The notes: generated from the sequence alone by a model not told the origin. Counted from the stretch's first letter, positions 1-7,405 are shown. The stretch: DNA of 11,047 nucleotides from an uncultured Clostridia bacterium (GCA_948560265.1 CAOXTD010000016.1:26463-37509), one strand, 5' to 3'. Numbers and translations are program-made.

Positions 1-479
1 TAAAAGAATCATTATTTAATATTTTACAAAATAAAATAGAAGATACAGTTGTTCTAGATTTGTTTTCTGGAAGTGGAGCTATTGCTATTGAATTTTTAAG
101 CAGAGGTGCCCAAAAAGCATATTTATGTGAAAACAATCACGCAGCAACTAAAATGATATATACTAACCTTGATAAGACGAGATTAATGCAAAAAGCTATC
201 GTAATGTCAAAAGATTACCGAAAAGCATTAGAAAAACTAAAACAAGAAAATATTCAATTTGATATTATATTTTTAGATCCACCTTATCAAGCTAATTATG
301 CGATAGATGCTATTAAAAGAATATTATTATTAGATTTACTAAAAGAAAAAGGAACCATAATTATAGAAACCGATGATGAGAAGCGAGAATTACTCGAATT
401 AGAAGGCTTAAATATTCAAATAGATGATATTAGAAAATATGGAAGAGTTAGTCTTTTATTTATTAGTAGAAAAAAATGA
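1..479 (+). CDS. rsmD: 16S rRNA (guanine(966)-N2)-methyltransferase RsmD, 3' part (5' end outside window)
   Basis: This is the C-terminal ~158 residues of RsmD, which methylates N2 of G966 of 16S rRNA in the assembling small subunit using S-adenosylmethionine. The frame is open to the left edge. It begins KESLFNIL, the conserved RsmD segment that normally follows a TDRV-like stretch, so the true start lies upstream and the TTG at 60 is internal. The SAM-binding motif I reads VLDLFSGSGA (about 51-80). The catalytic N6/N2-type methylase motif IV is DPPY, encoded at 276-287. The gene ends with TGA at 477-479. The following gene starts 58 bases later. In many Clostridia coaD comes directly after rsmD, but it is not found here. 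The identification is secure from the two motifs and the KESLFNIL start; only the missing N-terminus is unknown. Confidence 0.93.
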   Translation, partial: KESLFNILQNKIEDTVVLDLFSGSGAIAIEFLSRGAQKAYLCENNHAATKMIYTNLDKTRLMQKAIVMSKDYRKALEKLKQENIQFDIIFLDPPYQANYAIDAIKRILLLDLLKEKGTIIIETDDEKRELLELEGLNIQIDDIRKYGRVSLLFISRKK

Positions 480-485
480 GATAAA

Positions 486-523
486 CGATTTTAAAGAGTA
501 AATTCTAAGCGTCTTAAAAATCG
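486..523 (+). other. Intergenic hairpin before the coiled-coil gene
   Basis: CGATTTTAAAGA (486-497) pairs with TCTTAAAAATCG (512-523) as a 12-bp stem with one A-A mismatch and a 14-base loop. No T-tract follows, so it is not a standard rho-independent terminator. It sits directly before the AAAGGGG ribosome binding site (524-530) of the next gene, so it could be a leader or processing structure. The function is inferred only from position. Confidence 0.4.
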
Positions 524-537
524 AAAGGGGTAATACA

Positions 538-975
538 ATGGAAATATTTACTTTGTTAGAAACTTTAGAAGATATGCTAGAAAAGAGCAGAAATGTACCT
601 TTTTCTGGTAAATCTGTTGTAGATAAAGAAGAAATATTAGATATTATAAAAGAAATAAGATTGAAGTTGCCAGAGGAATTAAAACAAGCAAAATGGGTAA
701 AAGAAGAAAGGCAACGTATATTAGTGGAGGCTCAAAACGAAGCAGATGAAATTATTAAAGAAGCAGAAAATAGAATTATTTCCATGATAGATGAACATGA
801 GATAACTAGAAAAGCTTATGAAAAAAAGGTTGAAATTATTGAAACAGCAAATGAAATGTCTCGTGAGATTTCAAAAGGAACAAAAGATTATGCAGATAGT
901 CTTTTATCTAATATAGAAGAAGCACTGCAAAATGCTTTAAAAGTAATTCAAGAAAATAGAAATGAACTTAAATAG
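538..975 (+). CDS. Coiled-coil 'ATPase-like' protein of the rsmD-coaD neighbourhood
   Basis: This is a 145-aa, highly charged, almost entirely helical protein with no membrane segment and no Walker motifs. Residues 1-45 hold a short N-terminal module that includes NVPFSGKSVVDKEEILDII. Residues ~46-110 form a long coiled coil containing AKWVKEERQRILVEAQNEAD, and the end is EEALQNALKVIQENRNELK. The VDKEEILDII and KEERQRILVEAQ pattern is, as I recall, typical of a Clostridia family often labelled 'ATPase' or 'V-type ATP synthase subunit H-like', which lies beside rsmD/coaD. The label reflects similarity to stalk or DivIVA-like coiled coils rather than demonstrated enzymatic activity. The start is supported by AAAGGGG at 524-530 with 7-base spacing. 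A terminator follows. The molecular role is unknown; a cytoplasmic scaffold is the most I would infer. Confidence 0.8.
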   Translation: MEIFTLLETLEDMLEKSRNVPFSGKSVVDKEEILDIIKEIRLKLPEELKQAKWVKEERQRILVEAQNEADEIIKEAENRIISMIDEHEITRKAYEKKVEIIETANEMSREISKGTKDYADSLLSNIEEALQNALKVIQENRNELK

Positions 976-982
976 AGTTTTG

Positions 983-1040
983 GGGGTCAGAAAGGGGAAG
1001 TTAAGTCGTTGATTTCCAATTTCTGACCTCTTTTAATTTT
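983..1040 (+). terminator. Rho-independent terminator after the coiled-coil gene
   Basis: GGGGTCAGAAA (983-993) pairs with TTTCTGACCTC (1020-1030) as an 11-bp stem containing one G-U pair. A further GGAA/TTCC pairing (996-999 with 1014-1017) lies inside. TTTTAATTTT follows at 1031-1040. The strong stem plus U-tract 8 bases after the stop codon supports termination of the rsmD-side transcript, so ftsK needs its own promoter. Confidence 0.8.
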
Positions 1041-1067
1041 GTTAGTGTTCTTTCATATATTTATAAA
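1039..1067 (+). promoter_or_regulatory. Candidate sigma-A-type promoter for ftsK
   Basis: TTGTTA (1039-1044) and TATAAA (1062-1067) are separated by 17 bases and lie just after the terminator, which is where an ftsK promoter is expected. Matches to the consensus are 4/6 and 5/6. The left arm of the 21-bp inverted repeat (1046-1066) covers the spacer and the -10 element. In an A+T-rich genome such matches are frequent, so support comes mainly from position. Confidence 0.5.
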
Positions 1068-1099
1068 GACAAACGATATTATAAATATATGAAAGAACA
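1046..1099. repeat. Perfect 21-bp inverted repeat upstream of ftsK
   Basis: The left arm 1046-1066 (TGTTCTTTCATATATT...) is exactly complementary to the right arm 1079-1099 (...AATATATGAAAGAACA), with a 12-base loop (AGACAAACGATA). No T-tract follows on either strand, so it is not an obvious terminator. The right arm ends 12 bases before the AGGAGG of ftsK. As RNA it would form a long hairpin in the 5' leader. As DNA it is a possible operator straddling the candidate -10 element. Confidence 0.85.
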
Positions 1100-1126
1100 A
1101 ATAAAAACAATAGGAGGAATGCAAAA

Positions 1127-3598
1127 GTGGCAACAAAGCGTGGAAAGAAAAAGAAGAAGGGAAGTAAAGTAGATATCAATATTGCAGTGGTAGTATTGAT
1201 ACTACTTAGTATATTATTAATGGTATTGATTTATACTAAATCTGGAAGCATTGGAGCTGAGCTAAGTCCGGAACTTGGTGGATATATGGGATGGGTTAAG
1301 TATATCTTACCAATTGGAATGTTAATAGTGGCTATTGTAATGACACGTAAAGATAAATATTTTATGAGGGAAAAATTAATACAGTATGGTATGCTTTTAG
1401 TTTGTACTGCTGCGATGCTTAGTATTTTGCAAGTACATATTGGTGAAGATATCAAAAATAATAGAAATTTTTCAGATATCATGGCAGATTGTTTTGATGC
1501 AGGAACGAAAGATATAGGCGGAGGAGTTATTGGAGGGATAGCAGCCGCACCATTGATTGCAATGTTTGGAACAATAGGAGCTTCTATTATATTTATTGGG
1601 GTTTCGATTATTTTATTAATATTTATCTTTGATATGAAGCCAGCAGAAATGATAGCTAACTTCTTAGATGGAGCGGAGGAAAGAAAGCTAGAGAGGCAAG
1701 CTTATGAAGAAGCAAGATTAGCTAGAAGAGAAAAAGTAGTGAAGTCAAGAAAACTTCCACAAATAGATTTAGATGATGATGAGCCGCCAAGAGAGACAAA
1801 GAAAGAAAGACGTTTGCGTGAAAAAGCAGAAGCAGAAAAATTAGCAGCTCAATTTGAAGACCAATTAACCATTAATTTGAATGAAGAAGGAAAATATGAC
1901 CATACAAATGATGAGTTAGAGATTCCATTCTTTGGTAAGAAAAAGTTAAAAGGTGGACAAACAGCAGACGTTGAAGAACTAAAACCAGAACCAAGTTCAC
2001 CAGACGTTTTGGAAGCAAATTTATTTAAACAAGTAGAAGAACAAAAAGAAGATAAAACAAAAGAAATATTACAGTTAGAACATACTGTAACAGTAGAAGA
2101 TGAAAACTATGAATTTCCACCAGTACAGTTATTAAGTGAACCGGAGAAAAAAGCAAATAGAGGAAGCAAAAAATCGGTAGCAGACACAGCAACACAATTA
2201 CAAAAGACATTGTACAGTTTTGGTGTATCAGCAAAAGTTGAGGACGTTTCAGTAGGACCAGCAATTACAAGATATGAATTAAAACCAGCAGAGGGGGTTC
2301 GTGTTAGCAAAATCGCTAACTTAGCAGATGATATTGCTCTAAATTTAGCAGCAGAAAGTATTCGTATTGAAGCACCTATTCCAGGAAAACAAGCAGTAGG
2401 TATTGAAATACCAAACAAAGAAAATGAAATGGTACATTTTAGAGAGATTATTGAAGATGACAAATTCATTGACCATAAATCTAAATTAGCATTTGGGCTT
2501 GGAAAAGATGTAGCAGGACAAGCGGTTGTAACAGATATTGCTAAAATGCCTCACGTTCTAATTGCAGGTGCAACAGGTTCTGGTAAGAGTGTTTGTATTA
2601 ATACTTTGATTTCTAGTATTTTATACAAAGCAAAACCAAGTGAAGCAAAGTTATTAATGGTAGACCCTAAAATTGTAGAGTTATCTGTCTATAACGGGAT
2701 ACCACATTTATTAATTCCAGTAGTAACAGACCCTAAAAAAGCAGCAGGAGCTTTAGCTTGGGCAGTACAAGAAATGGAAGACCGTTATCAAAGATTTGCA
2801 ACTAAAGGGGTAAGAGACTTAAAGGGATATAATGAAGCAATGCAGAAAGAAGAAGGCAATAGCACTTTGCCACAGATTGTTATCATTATAGACGAGTTAG
2901 CAGATTTGATGATGGTATCACCAAAAGATGTAGAAGATTCTATTTGTCGTTTAGCACAAAAAGCAAGAGCAGCAGGTATGCACTTAGTGATTGCAACACA
3001 AAGACCATCTGTTGATGTTATCACAGGTATTATTAAAGCAAATATTCCATCTAGAATTGCCTTTTCTGTATCATCACAAGTAGACTCTAGAACGATTTTA
3101 GACATGGCAGGTGCAGAGAAGTTGCTAGGAAAAGGTGATATGTTATTCTACCCAGCAGGTGCACCAAAGCCTACTAGAGTACAAGGTGCATTTGTATCAG
3201 ACGCAGAAGTAGAAAAGATAGTAGACTTCATCAAAGCAGAAGGAGAAGTAACCTATAACGAAGATATTATCGAGCAAATTGAAAATTCGAATAAAACAGA
3301 TAAAGAAAAAGACTTAGAATCAGAGCAAGCAGATGATGATGGAACAGACCCATTCTTAATGGAAGCTATTGACACTGTAGTAGAAACAAAACAGGCATCC
3401 ACTTCTTTTATTCAAAGAAGATTTAAAGTAGGGTACGCAAGGGCAGGAAGAATCATTGACCAAATGGAAGAAAGAGGTGTTATTTCAGGGTATCAAGGAA
3501 GTAAACCACGTGAAGTATTAATGACCAAAGAAAGATGGCAAGAATTAAAAATGGCACAAAATGCGCCTACTGAAAATAGTGAGAATGTTCAAAATTAA
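1127..3598 (+). CDS. ftsK: DNA translocase FtsK/SpoIIIE
   Basis: This 823-aa membrane-anchored hexameric DNA pump moves chromosomal DNA through the closing division or sporulation septum. The N-terminus is basic (KRGKKKKKGSK), followed by four to five membrane segments (about 17-37, 54-73, 84-104 and 132-168). A charged linker (~172-335) leads to the alpha/beta motor. Walker A is GATGSGKS at 481-488 (Lys487), and Walker B is IVIIIDELADLMM with Asp589-Glu590. The RLAQKARAAGMHLVIATQRPS segment is typical of the family. The C-terminal gamma winged helix (~741-808) reads DPFLMEAIDTVVE through RRFKVGYARAGRIIDQME and would bind the orienting DNA motifs. The start is GTG: AGGAGG at 1112-1117 lies 9 bases before 1127, whereas the ATG at 1119 is only 1 base from the SD and opens an unrelated 17-residue frame. 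The length is normal and the motor is intact. FtsK versus SpoIIIE cannot be decided from sequence alone. Confidence 0.96.
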   Translation: MATKRGKKKKKGSKVDINIAVVVLILLSILLMVLIYTKSGSIGAELSPELGGYMGWVKYILPIGMLIVAIVMTRKDKYFMREKLIQYGMLLVCTAAMLSILQVHIGEDIKNNRNFSDIMADCFDAGTKDIGGGVIGGIAAAPLIAMFGTIGASIIFIGVSIILLIFIFDMKPAEMIANFLDGAEERKLERQAYEEARLARREKVVKSRKLPQIDLDDDEPPRETKKERRLREKAEAEKLAAQFEDQLTINLNEEGKYDHTNDELEIPFFGKKKLKGGQTADVEELKPEPSSPDVLEANLFKQVEEQKEDKTKEILQLEHTVTVEDENYEFPPVQLLSEPEKKANRGSKKSVADTATQLQKTLYSFGVSAKVEDVSVGPAITRYELKPAEGVRVSKIANLADDIALNLAAESIRIEAPIPGKQAVGIEIPNKENEMVHFREIIEDDKFIDHKSKLAFGLGKDVAGQAVVTDIAKMPHVLIAGATGSGKSVCINTLISSILYKAKPSEAKLLMVDPKIVELSVYNGIPHLLIPVVTDPKKAAGALAWAVQEMEDRYQRFATKGVRDLKGYNEAMQKEEGNSTLPQIVIIIDELADLMMVSPKDVEDSICRLAQKARAAGMHLVIATQRPSVDVITGIIKANIPSRIAFSVSSQVDSRTILDMAGAEKLLGKGDMLFYPAGAPKPTRVQGAFVSDAEVEKIVDFIKAEGEVTYNEDIIEQIENSNKTDKEKDLESEQADDDGTDPFLMEAIDTVVETKQASTSFIQRRFKVGYARAGRIIDQMEERGVISGYQGSKPREVLMTKERWQELKMAQNAPTENSENVQN

Positions 3599-3629
3599 AA
3601 TAGAATTTTAACTAATGAAAAAGGTACAT

Positions 3630-5192
3630 ATGGAAAAGAAAAAGCAAATATTAGAAAAGTTCAACTTAAAAGATTATAACAATCGCTTAGAGAAGATTTT
3701 AGAGAAAAAGCAGTTCTCGTTAGATACAAAAAATCTTCTTTTAAGCATGCTTTATAAAATTGAAAATGGCTATCCAGATTATGAAAAAACAAAAGTAGAA
3801 GTACTTACTAAAAATGAATTTATTGAAAAGTTATTCCAGATGATACAAGAAAATTGTGAAGAAATTATTGTGGCAGAATTTAATTCAGAAGCAAGTAATA
3901 TATTAAAAGAAAAAGATGTAAAATATATCATAGAAGAAAATAAAAGAATTATTGCTATAGCAAATGAATTGTTGGTGATGGAGTGCATTTTAAAATTATC
4001 TGAAGCAACAGTTTGTATACCGCAAGAAAAGCAGGATTTGCAAACTGCCATTTCAGAATTATTAAACACAGGAAGCCGTATGAATCAATTAGAAGTAATC
4101 AGAGACTTTAATGGTTGGTCATGGGATATTGTTTTGAAGGAAATTCCAGATTTAGAAAGCAATATTATTTTTCAGACTTTGCTATATTTAGTAGGAAATG
4201 AATTTATACAAAAATGGCTTCAAAATGATAGCAATTTAGCAGATTATATAGATTTACTAAAAGCATATATCAAAGAAAACTTTGGAGAAAAAAGAGCAGA
4301 GGAGTTTGTTTCCCTATTTTGCAAATTAGCAATTGATATGACAGCTTCTAAAAAAGAAGAACAATATAAGTTTTGGAAAGAGAAAACAAAAGAGTTAGAA
4401 AGTGAACTCAAAAGTTTAGAAAATAAAGAGAAATTTTTGGAACAAAAAACAAAAGAAAAAAAGAAATATACAAAGCAAATTGAAGAAATTGATAAAATGT
4501 TAAATAATAAAGAATTACTAAGAAAAGAATACGAGAAGAGAAATAGTAAATTGCCGAATAAAGAAAAGATATTTAGTATTAGCCATTTGGTAGATAGACT
4601 GAACAATGAAAGAGAAGAACTGTTAAAACAAATGAAAGAATGTAACAGTTTAATTGAGCCCAAAGGATATGTAACAAGAAAGCAAGAAATAGAAGAGAAA
4701 GTGAAGTTTTTGAATTCTCTAGACTTAGAACAAAGAGTTGATAGAAGACTAAAGATTGTCGAACTTTGTAGCATATTTGGGGAATGTTTCCAAATTAAAA
4801 TAGCGAAAGCACAAACCAAGCAAGAAATCATAAACTATATTTATGAACTACGCTATTATGGATTTTTGATATTGGATGATGAGGAAACAAAACTAAAAGA
4901 AGTCATGCAACTAAAAACTCTTTTTGAAGAAGCAAGAAAAAGTTTATTAGAAAAAGCAAGAAAATTAGATGTACTAGAAGAAGTAACAGAAGATAAAGAA
5001 ATTAACGAACAAATCTTAAATGCTATTTTTGATAGTAAAATGATAGATTTAGACCATATGGTGATTGAAACAAGTGTAAAAGATGGAAAGTTATATATTG
5101 AATATTATGATGAAAAAGTATTGGAAAATACAGTACAATTGCAATGTGATAGGACAGTGAGGTTAAAGAAGAAAACTAAGTTATTTATTTGA
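3630..5192 (+). CDS. Long coiled-coil protein of unknown function
   Basis: I do not recognise this 520-residue protein. It is very rich in Lys and Glu, has no signal peptide or membrane segment, and is predicted cytoplasmic. Residues 1-235 appear to be a mostly alpha-helical globular region containing an aromatic motif DFNGWSWD at ~159-166. Two coiled-coil stretches follow (~241-305 and ~320-365), then a mixed region with SIFGECFQIKIAKAQTKQEI, a helical part, and a beta-like C-terminal tail (DGKLYIEYYDEKVLENTVQL). The start at 3630 is preferred because AAAAAGG (3618-3624) lies 5 bases before it. An in-frame ATG at 3615 has no visible ribosome binding site and would add 5 residues. The gene begins about 31 bases after ftsK with no terminator between, so it is probably cotranscribed with ftsK. 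A structural or chromosome/septum-linked role is conceivable from the neighbourhood, but nothing in the sequence proves it. Confidence 0.8.
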   Translation: MEKKKQILEKFNLKDYNNRLEKILEKKQFSLDTKNLLLSMLYKIENGYPDYEKTKVEVLTKNEFIEKLFQMIQENCEEIIVAEFNSEASNILKEKDVKYIIEENKRIIAIANELLVMECILKLSEATVCIPQEKQDLQTAISELLNTGSRMNQLEVIRDFNGWSWDIVLKEIPDLESNIIFQTLLYLVGNEFIQKWLQNDSNLADYIDLLKAYIKENFGEKRAEEFVSLFCKLAIDMTASKKEEQYKFWKEKTKELESELKSLENKEKFLEQKTKEKKKYTKQIEEIDKMLNNKELLRKEYEKRNSKLPNKEKIFSISHLVDRLNNEREELLKQMKECNSLIEPKGYVTRKQEIEEKVKFLNSLDLEQRVDRRLKIVELCSIFGECFQIKIAKAQTKQEIINYIYELRYYGFLILDDEETKLKEVMQLKTLFEEARKSLLEKARKLDVLEEVTEDKEINEQILNAIFDSKMIDLDHMVIETSVKDGKLYIEYYDEKVLENTVQLQCDRTVRLKKKTKLFI

Positions 5193-5217
5193 TAATATTT
5201 TAACATATATAATACGT

Positions 5218-5247
5218 TTGGCATTACTGCCGGTTGATTTCTATTAA
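5218..5247 (+). promoter_or_regulatory. Candidate promoter for the beta-CASP hydrolase gene
   Basis: TTGGCA (5218-5223, 5/6) and TATTAA (5242-5247, 4/6) are separated by 18 bases in the 82-base gap before the hydrolase. A second TATAAT occurs at 5208-5213 without a good -35. A small GGCA-TTAC-TGCC hairpin (5220-5231) overlaps the -35 region. Evidence is weak but positionally sensible. Confidence 0.35.
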
Positions 5248-5274
5248 ATATGAATATAAGAAAGGATGAAGCGT

Positions 5275-6924
5275 ATGAAAATAACATTCTTAGGTGCCAC
5301 CAAAATGGTAACAGGATCTAATTTCTTAGTAGAAGGTGCAGGAAAGAAATTTTTAGTAGATTGTGGTATGTATCAAGGAAGCGCAAGAGACGAAATGGAA
5401 AATAGTGAACCATTTGCTTACAATATACATGACATTGATTTTGTGCTACTAACTCATGCACACATTGATCATTCAGGAAGAATTCCAAAACTATATACAG
5501 AAGGATATCGAGGTCCAGTTATCACCACAAAGGCTAGTAGAGATTTATGTTCTATTATGCTACCAGATAGTGGGCACATTCAAGAACAAGAAATTGAATG
5601 GAGAAATAGGAAAAGAGTAAGAGAGGGTAAAAAGCCATTACCTCCTTTATATACAGCACAAGACGCAATTGACTGTATGGAAATTTTCCAACCTGTATCT
5701 TATGATGAAATTATAGAAGTGGATGAAAATATCCATGTCCGTTTTAATGATGCAGGACATATGTTGGGGTCAGCCATTATTGAGATTTGGGTAAATGAAG
5801 ATGGAAAAGAAACAAAAGCAGTTTTCACAGGAGATTTAGGAAATAATGATATTCCACTATTATCTTCTCCTACTATGATAGAAAGAGCAGACTATGTAGT
5901 CATGGAATCTACCTATGGTGGAAGATTACATATGAGAAATGACGATAAAGCAAATCTTTTCTTAAATATTGTATCAGAAACATTAAAGCAAGGTGGTACA
6001 GTAGTCATTCCATCATTTGCAGTAGGTAGAACACAAGAAATTCTATATGAACTAAACAACATCAAAGATGGACCAAGTAGTGAAGATTTTAAAGAAAAAT
6101 ATGACATTTTGATGAAAGCACCAGTTTATGTAGATAGTCCACTCGCCATCTCAGCCACTGAAATATTTAGAGATAATGCAGATTTATTTGATGAAGAAAC
6201 GCAAGCTATTATTCAGTCAGGGGATAACCCACTAGAATTTAATGGTTTGCAATTTACAAGAACAGCAGATGAATCAAAAGCATTAAATGAAAAAGAAGAA
6301 TCTGCTATTATCATTTCAGCCAGCGGTATGTGCGAAGTAGGAAGAATAAAGCACCATTTAAAACATCATTTATGGGATCCAAAAAGTACCATTCTATTTG
6401 TAGGTTACCAAGCACAAGGAACTCTAGGAAGAAGAATTGTAGAGGGCGAAAAGAAAGTTAAAATATTTGGAGAAGAAATTGCAGTCAATGCAAGAATAGA
6501 ATACATTGAAGGATATTCAGGACACGCTGACCAAGAATGGTTATTAAACTTCATCTATTCTTTTATTACAAAGCCAAAACATATCTTTTTAGTACATGGA
6601 GAACCAGAAGGGCAAGTAGTATTAAAAGATAAGATTTTAGAAACAGTGGATATTCCAGTTACGATTCCAGAATATGGACAATGCTATACTTTAGACGAAG
6701 ACTTAACTATGGAACAAGCAGTAGAACCAGTAACAAAGGTAACCATTGAGAAGAGTGATGTGTTAGATAAGATTAAGACATTAAAAGAAGAACTAGAGGA
6801 TATGGAGGTCATTGTTAAGGAAGAATATTTAGGAGAACAAGCAGATGATGACAGTATTAGTCGATTAAAGTTAAGACTAAAAGAAATTGAAGAACAAATT
6901 GTGAGAATAGTGGAGAAAAATTAA
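5275..6924 (+). CDS. MBL-fold beta-CASP hydrolase with RNA-specificity (RMMBL) domain, CPSF/YSH1-like
   Basis: This is a 549-aa zinc-dependent hydrolase of the metallo-beta-lactamase/beta-CASP superfamily, the group that includes CPSF-73-like RNases and related RNA-processing enzymes. It begins MKITFLGATKMVTGSN, typical of the family. Metal-binding residues are all present: Asp29 in the first DCG motif, HAHIDH at 61-66 (His61, His63, Asp65, His66), His162 in AGHMLGSA, and Asp187 in TGDLGNND. Beta-CASP motifs follow: ESTYG (Glu211), PSFAVGRTQE (~245-254), SASGMCEVGRIKHH with His360/361, and SGHAD with His417. The final conserved histidine is in LVHGEPE (His441). The last ~65 residues are a charged helical tail. 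The start at 5275 is chosen because AGGA (5263-5266) overlaps the in-frame ATG at 5266 but gives about 8 bases to 5275. Activity as an RNase is inferred from family; the substrate is unknown. No signal peptide is present, so it is cytoplasmic. Confidence 0.93.
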   Translation: MKITFLGATKMVTGSNFLVEGAGKKFLVDCGMYQGSARDEMENSEPFAYNIHDIDFVLLTHAHIDHSGRIPKLYTEGYRGPVITTKASRDLCSIMLPDSGHIQEQEIEWRNRKRVREGKKPLPPLYTAQDAIDCMEIFQPVSYDEIIEVDENIHVRFNDAGHMLGSAIIEIWVNEDGKETKAVFTGDLGNNDIPLLSSPTMIERADYVVMESTYGGRLHMRNDDKANLFLNIVSETLKQGGTVVIPSFAVGRTQEILYELNNIKDGPSSEDFKEKYDILMKAPVYVDSPLAISATEIFRDNADLFDEETQAIIQSGDNPLEFNGLQFTRTADESKALNEKEESAIIISASGMCEVGRIKHHLKHHLWDPKSTILFVGYQAQGTLGRRIVEGEKKVKIFGEEIAVNARIEYIEGYSGHADQEWLLNFIYSFITKPKHIFLVHGEPEGQVVLKDKILETVDIPVTIPEYGQCYTLDEDLTMEQAVEPVTKVTIEKSDVLDKIKTLKEELEDMEVIVKEEYLGEQADDDSISRLKLRLKEIEEQIVRIVEKN

Positions 6925-6956
6925 AAAACCACATCTGTTTTACAACAAATGTGGTT
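6925..6956 (-). terminator. Rho-independent terminator of the minus-strand small gene
   Basis: AACCACAT (6927-6934) pairs with ATGTGGTT (6949-6956). The stem continues, after one mismatch, as TGTT/AACA closing a TTAC tetraloop. Read on the minus strand, the hairpin is followed by TTTTTTAATTTTT, a full U-tract 28 bases after the TGA of the 59-aa gene. On the plus strand it is followed by TTGCCCG, so it would be at best a weak terminator for the hydrolase gene, whose stop codon lies at its edge. Confidence 0.8.
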
Positions 6957-6984
6957 GCCCGTGAACTAGTGGGCAGTGCGGAGG

Positions 6985-7164
6985 TCATTTCTTCCGAGAG
7001 TAAAAGCAGTAGCAAACGATCATAGAGATCACCGTAATAAAAAAACAACCTGAACTGAAGAACATAAAAGGAGCAAAGTAGTTGTTAAACATTCCAATCA
7101 AACCGGAGAGTGCACCAATAACAGCAAAAATAAGTCCGATTATACTAGCTATTGTACTAACCAT
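6985..7164 (-). CDS. 59-aa two-helix membrane protein (hypothetical)
   Basis: This small gene on the minus strand translates to 59 residues starting MVSTIASIIGLIFAVIGALS and ending FITVISMIVCYCFYSRKK. It has two hydrophobic helices (about 5-25 and 31-54) separated by GMFNNYFAP, and a basic C-terminus, so it should be an inner-membrane hairpin with a cytosolic, positively charged tail. I recognise no family. Its reality is supported by a full expression cassette: AGGAGG (7172-7177 on the complementary strand) 7 bases before the ATG at 7164, a TATAAT further upstream, and a strong rho-independent terminator after the stop. It is convergent with the beta-CASP gene and divergent from the glycoside hydrolase. 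Function is unknown. Small stress or toxin-like membrane peptides have this look, but that is only an analogy. Confidence 0.75.
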   Translation of the reverse strand: MVSTIASIIGLIFAVIGALSGLIGMFNNYFAPFMFFSSGCFFITVISMIVCYCFYSRKK

Positions 7165-7176
7165 AAGAAAACCTCC

Positions 7177-7224
7177 TATAAAATTTTATAAGTATATTAT
7201 ACCACAAAAAGCCCAAAAGTACAA
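7177..7224 (-). promoter_or_regulatory. Promoter and palindrome of the small membrane-protein gene
   Basis: On the minus strand, TATAAT (7196-7201) is preceded by TGG, and a TTGTAC -35-like hexamer (7219-7224) lies 17 bases upstream. Between the -10 and the AGGAGG lies a perfect 14-bp palindrome TATAAAATTTTATA (7177-7190). In A+T-rich DNA this may be chance, but its place at the transcription start or leader would suit an operator. The -10 is a perfect match; the -35 is weak (3/6). Confidence 0.55.
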
Positions 7225-7276
7225 ATTTGGCTATTAGAATTAGAGATTAAAGAGAGTAAACAGATTAGAATAAAAA

Positions 7277-7392
7277 TGTCGCACTAGGGGACACATGTCG
7301 CACAAACTATACATTTCACTGCATTCCATTGCATAAATCATCTGTAGCTCGCTTCGCTTCACACAGCTGACTTAACGTCCCCTAATACGACA
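7277..7392. repeat. Mini-element with inverted ends of the GGGGAC repeat family
   Basis: The left end TGTCGCACTAGGGGAC (7277-7292) and the reverse complement of the right end (7377-7392, TGTCGTATTAGGGGAC) match at 14 of 16 positions. They carry the same GGGGACACA and GGGGACGTT variants seen around the transposase at 9858-11047. TGTCGCAC is repeated directly at 7296-7303. The interior has short self-complementary pieces: TGCA-TTCCAT-TGCA at 7320-7333 and AGCT...AGCT near 7346-7368. There is no ORF inside. The element ends 2 bases before the AGGAG of the glycoside hydrolase, so it forms most of that gene's 5' leader. It is interpreted as a non-autonomous REP/MITE-like unit. Confidence 0.65.
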
Positions 7393-7405
7393 AAAGGAGA
7401 AACCA

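Noticed and set aside
60..479. TTG at 60 as the start of the first gene
   Set aside because: The frame continues upstream to the window edge with KESLFNIL, and the TTG falls within the SAM-binding motif, so it is internal to rsmD.
1119..1172. ATG at 1119 opening a 17-residue frame overlapping the start of ftsK
   Set aside because: It is only 1 base from the AGGAGG, too close for initiation, and the basic peptide it encodes is just a shifted reading of the lysine-rich ftsK start.
4244..4831. Long minus-strand open frame (195 codons) opposite the coiled-coil gene
   Set aside because: It is Ser/Phe/Leu-rich low-complexity translation, the expected shadow of a Lys/Glu-rich coding strand; no ribosome binding site or family motif is seen.
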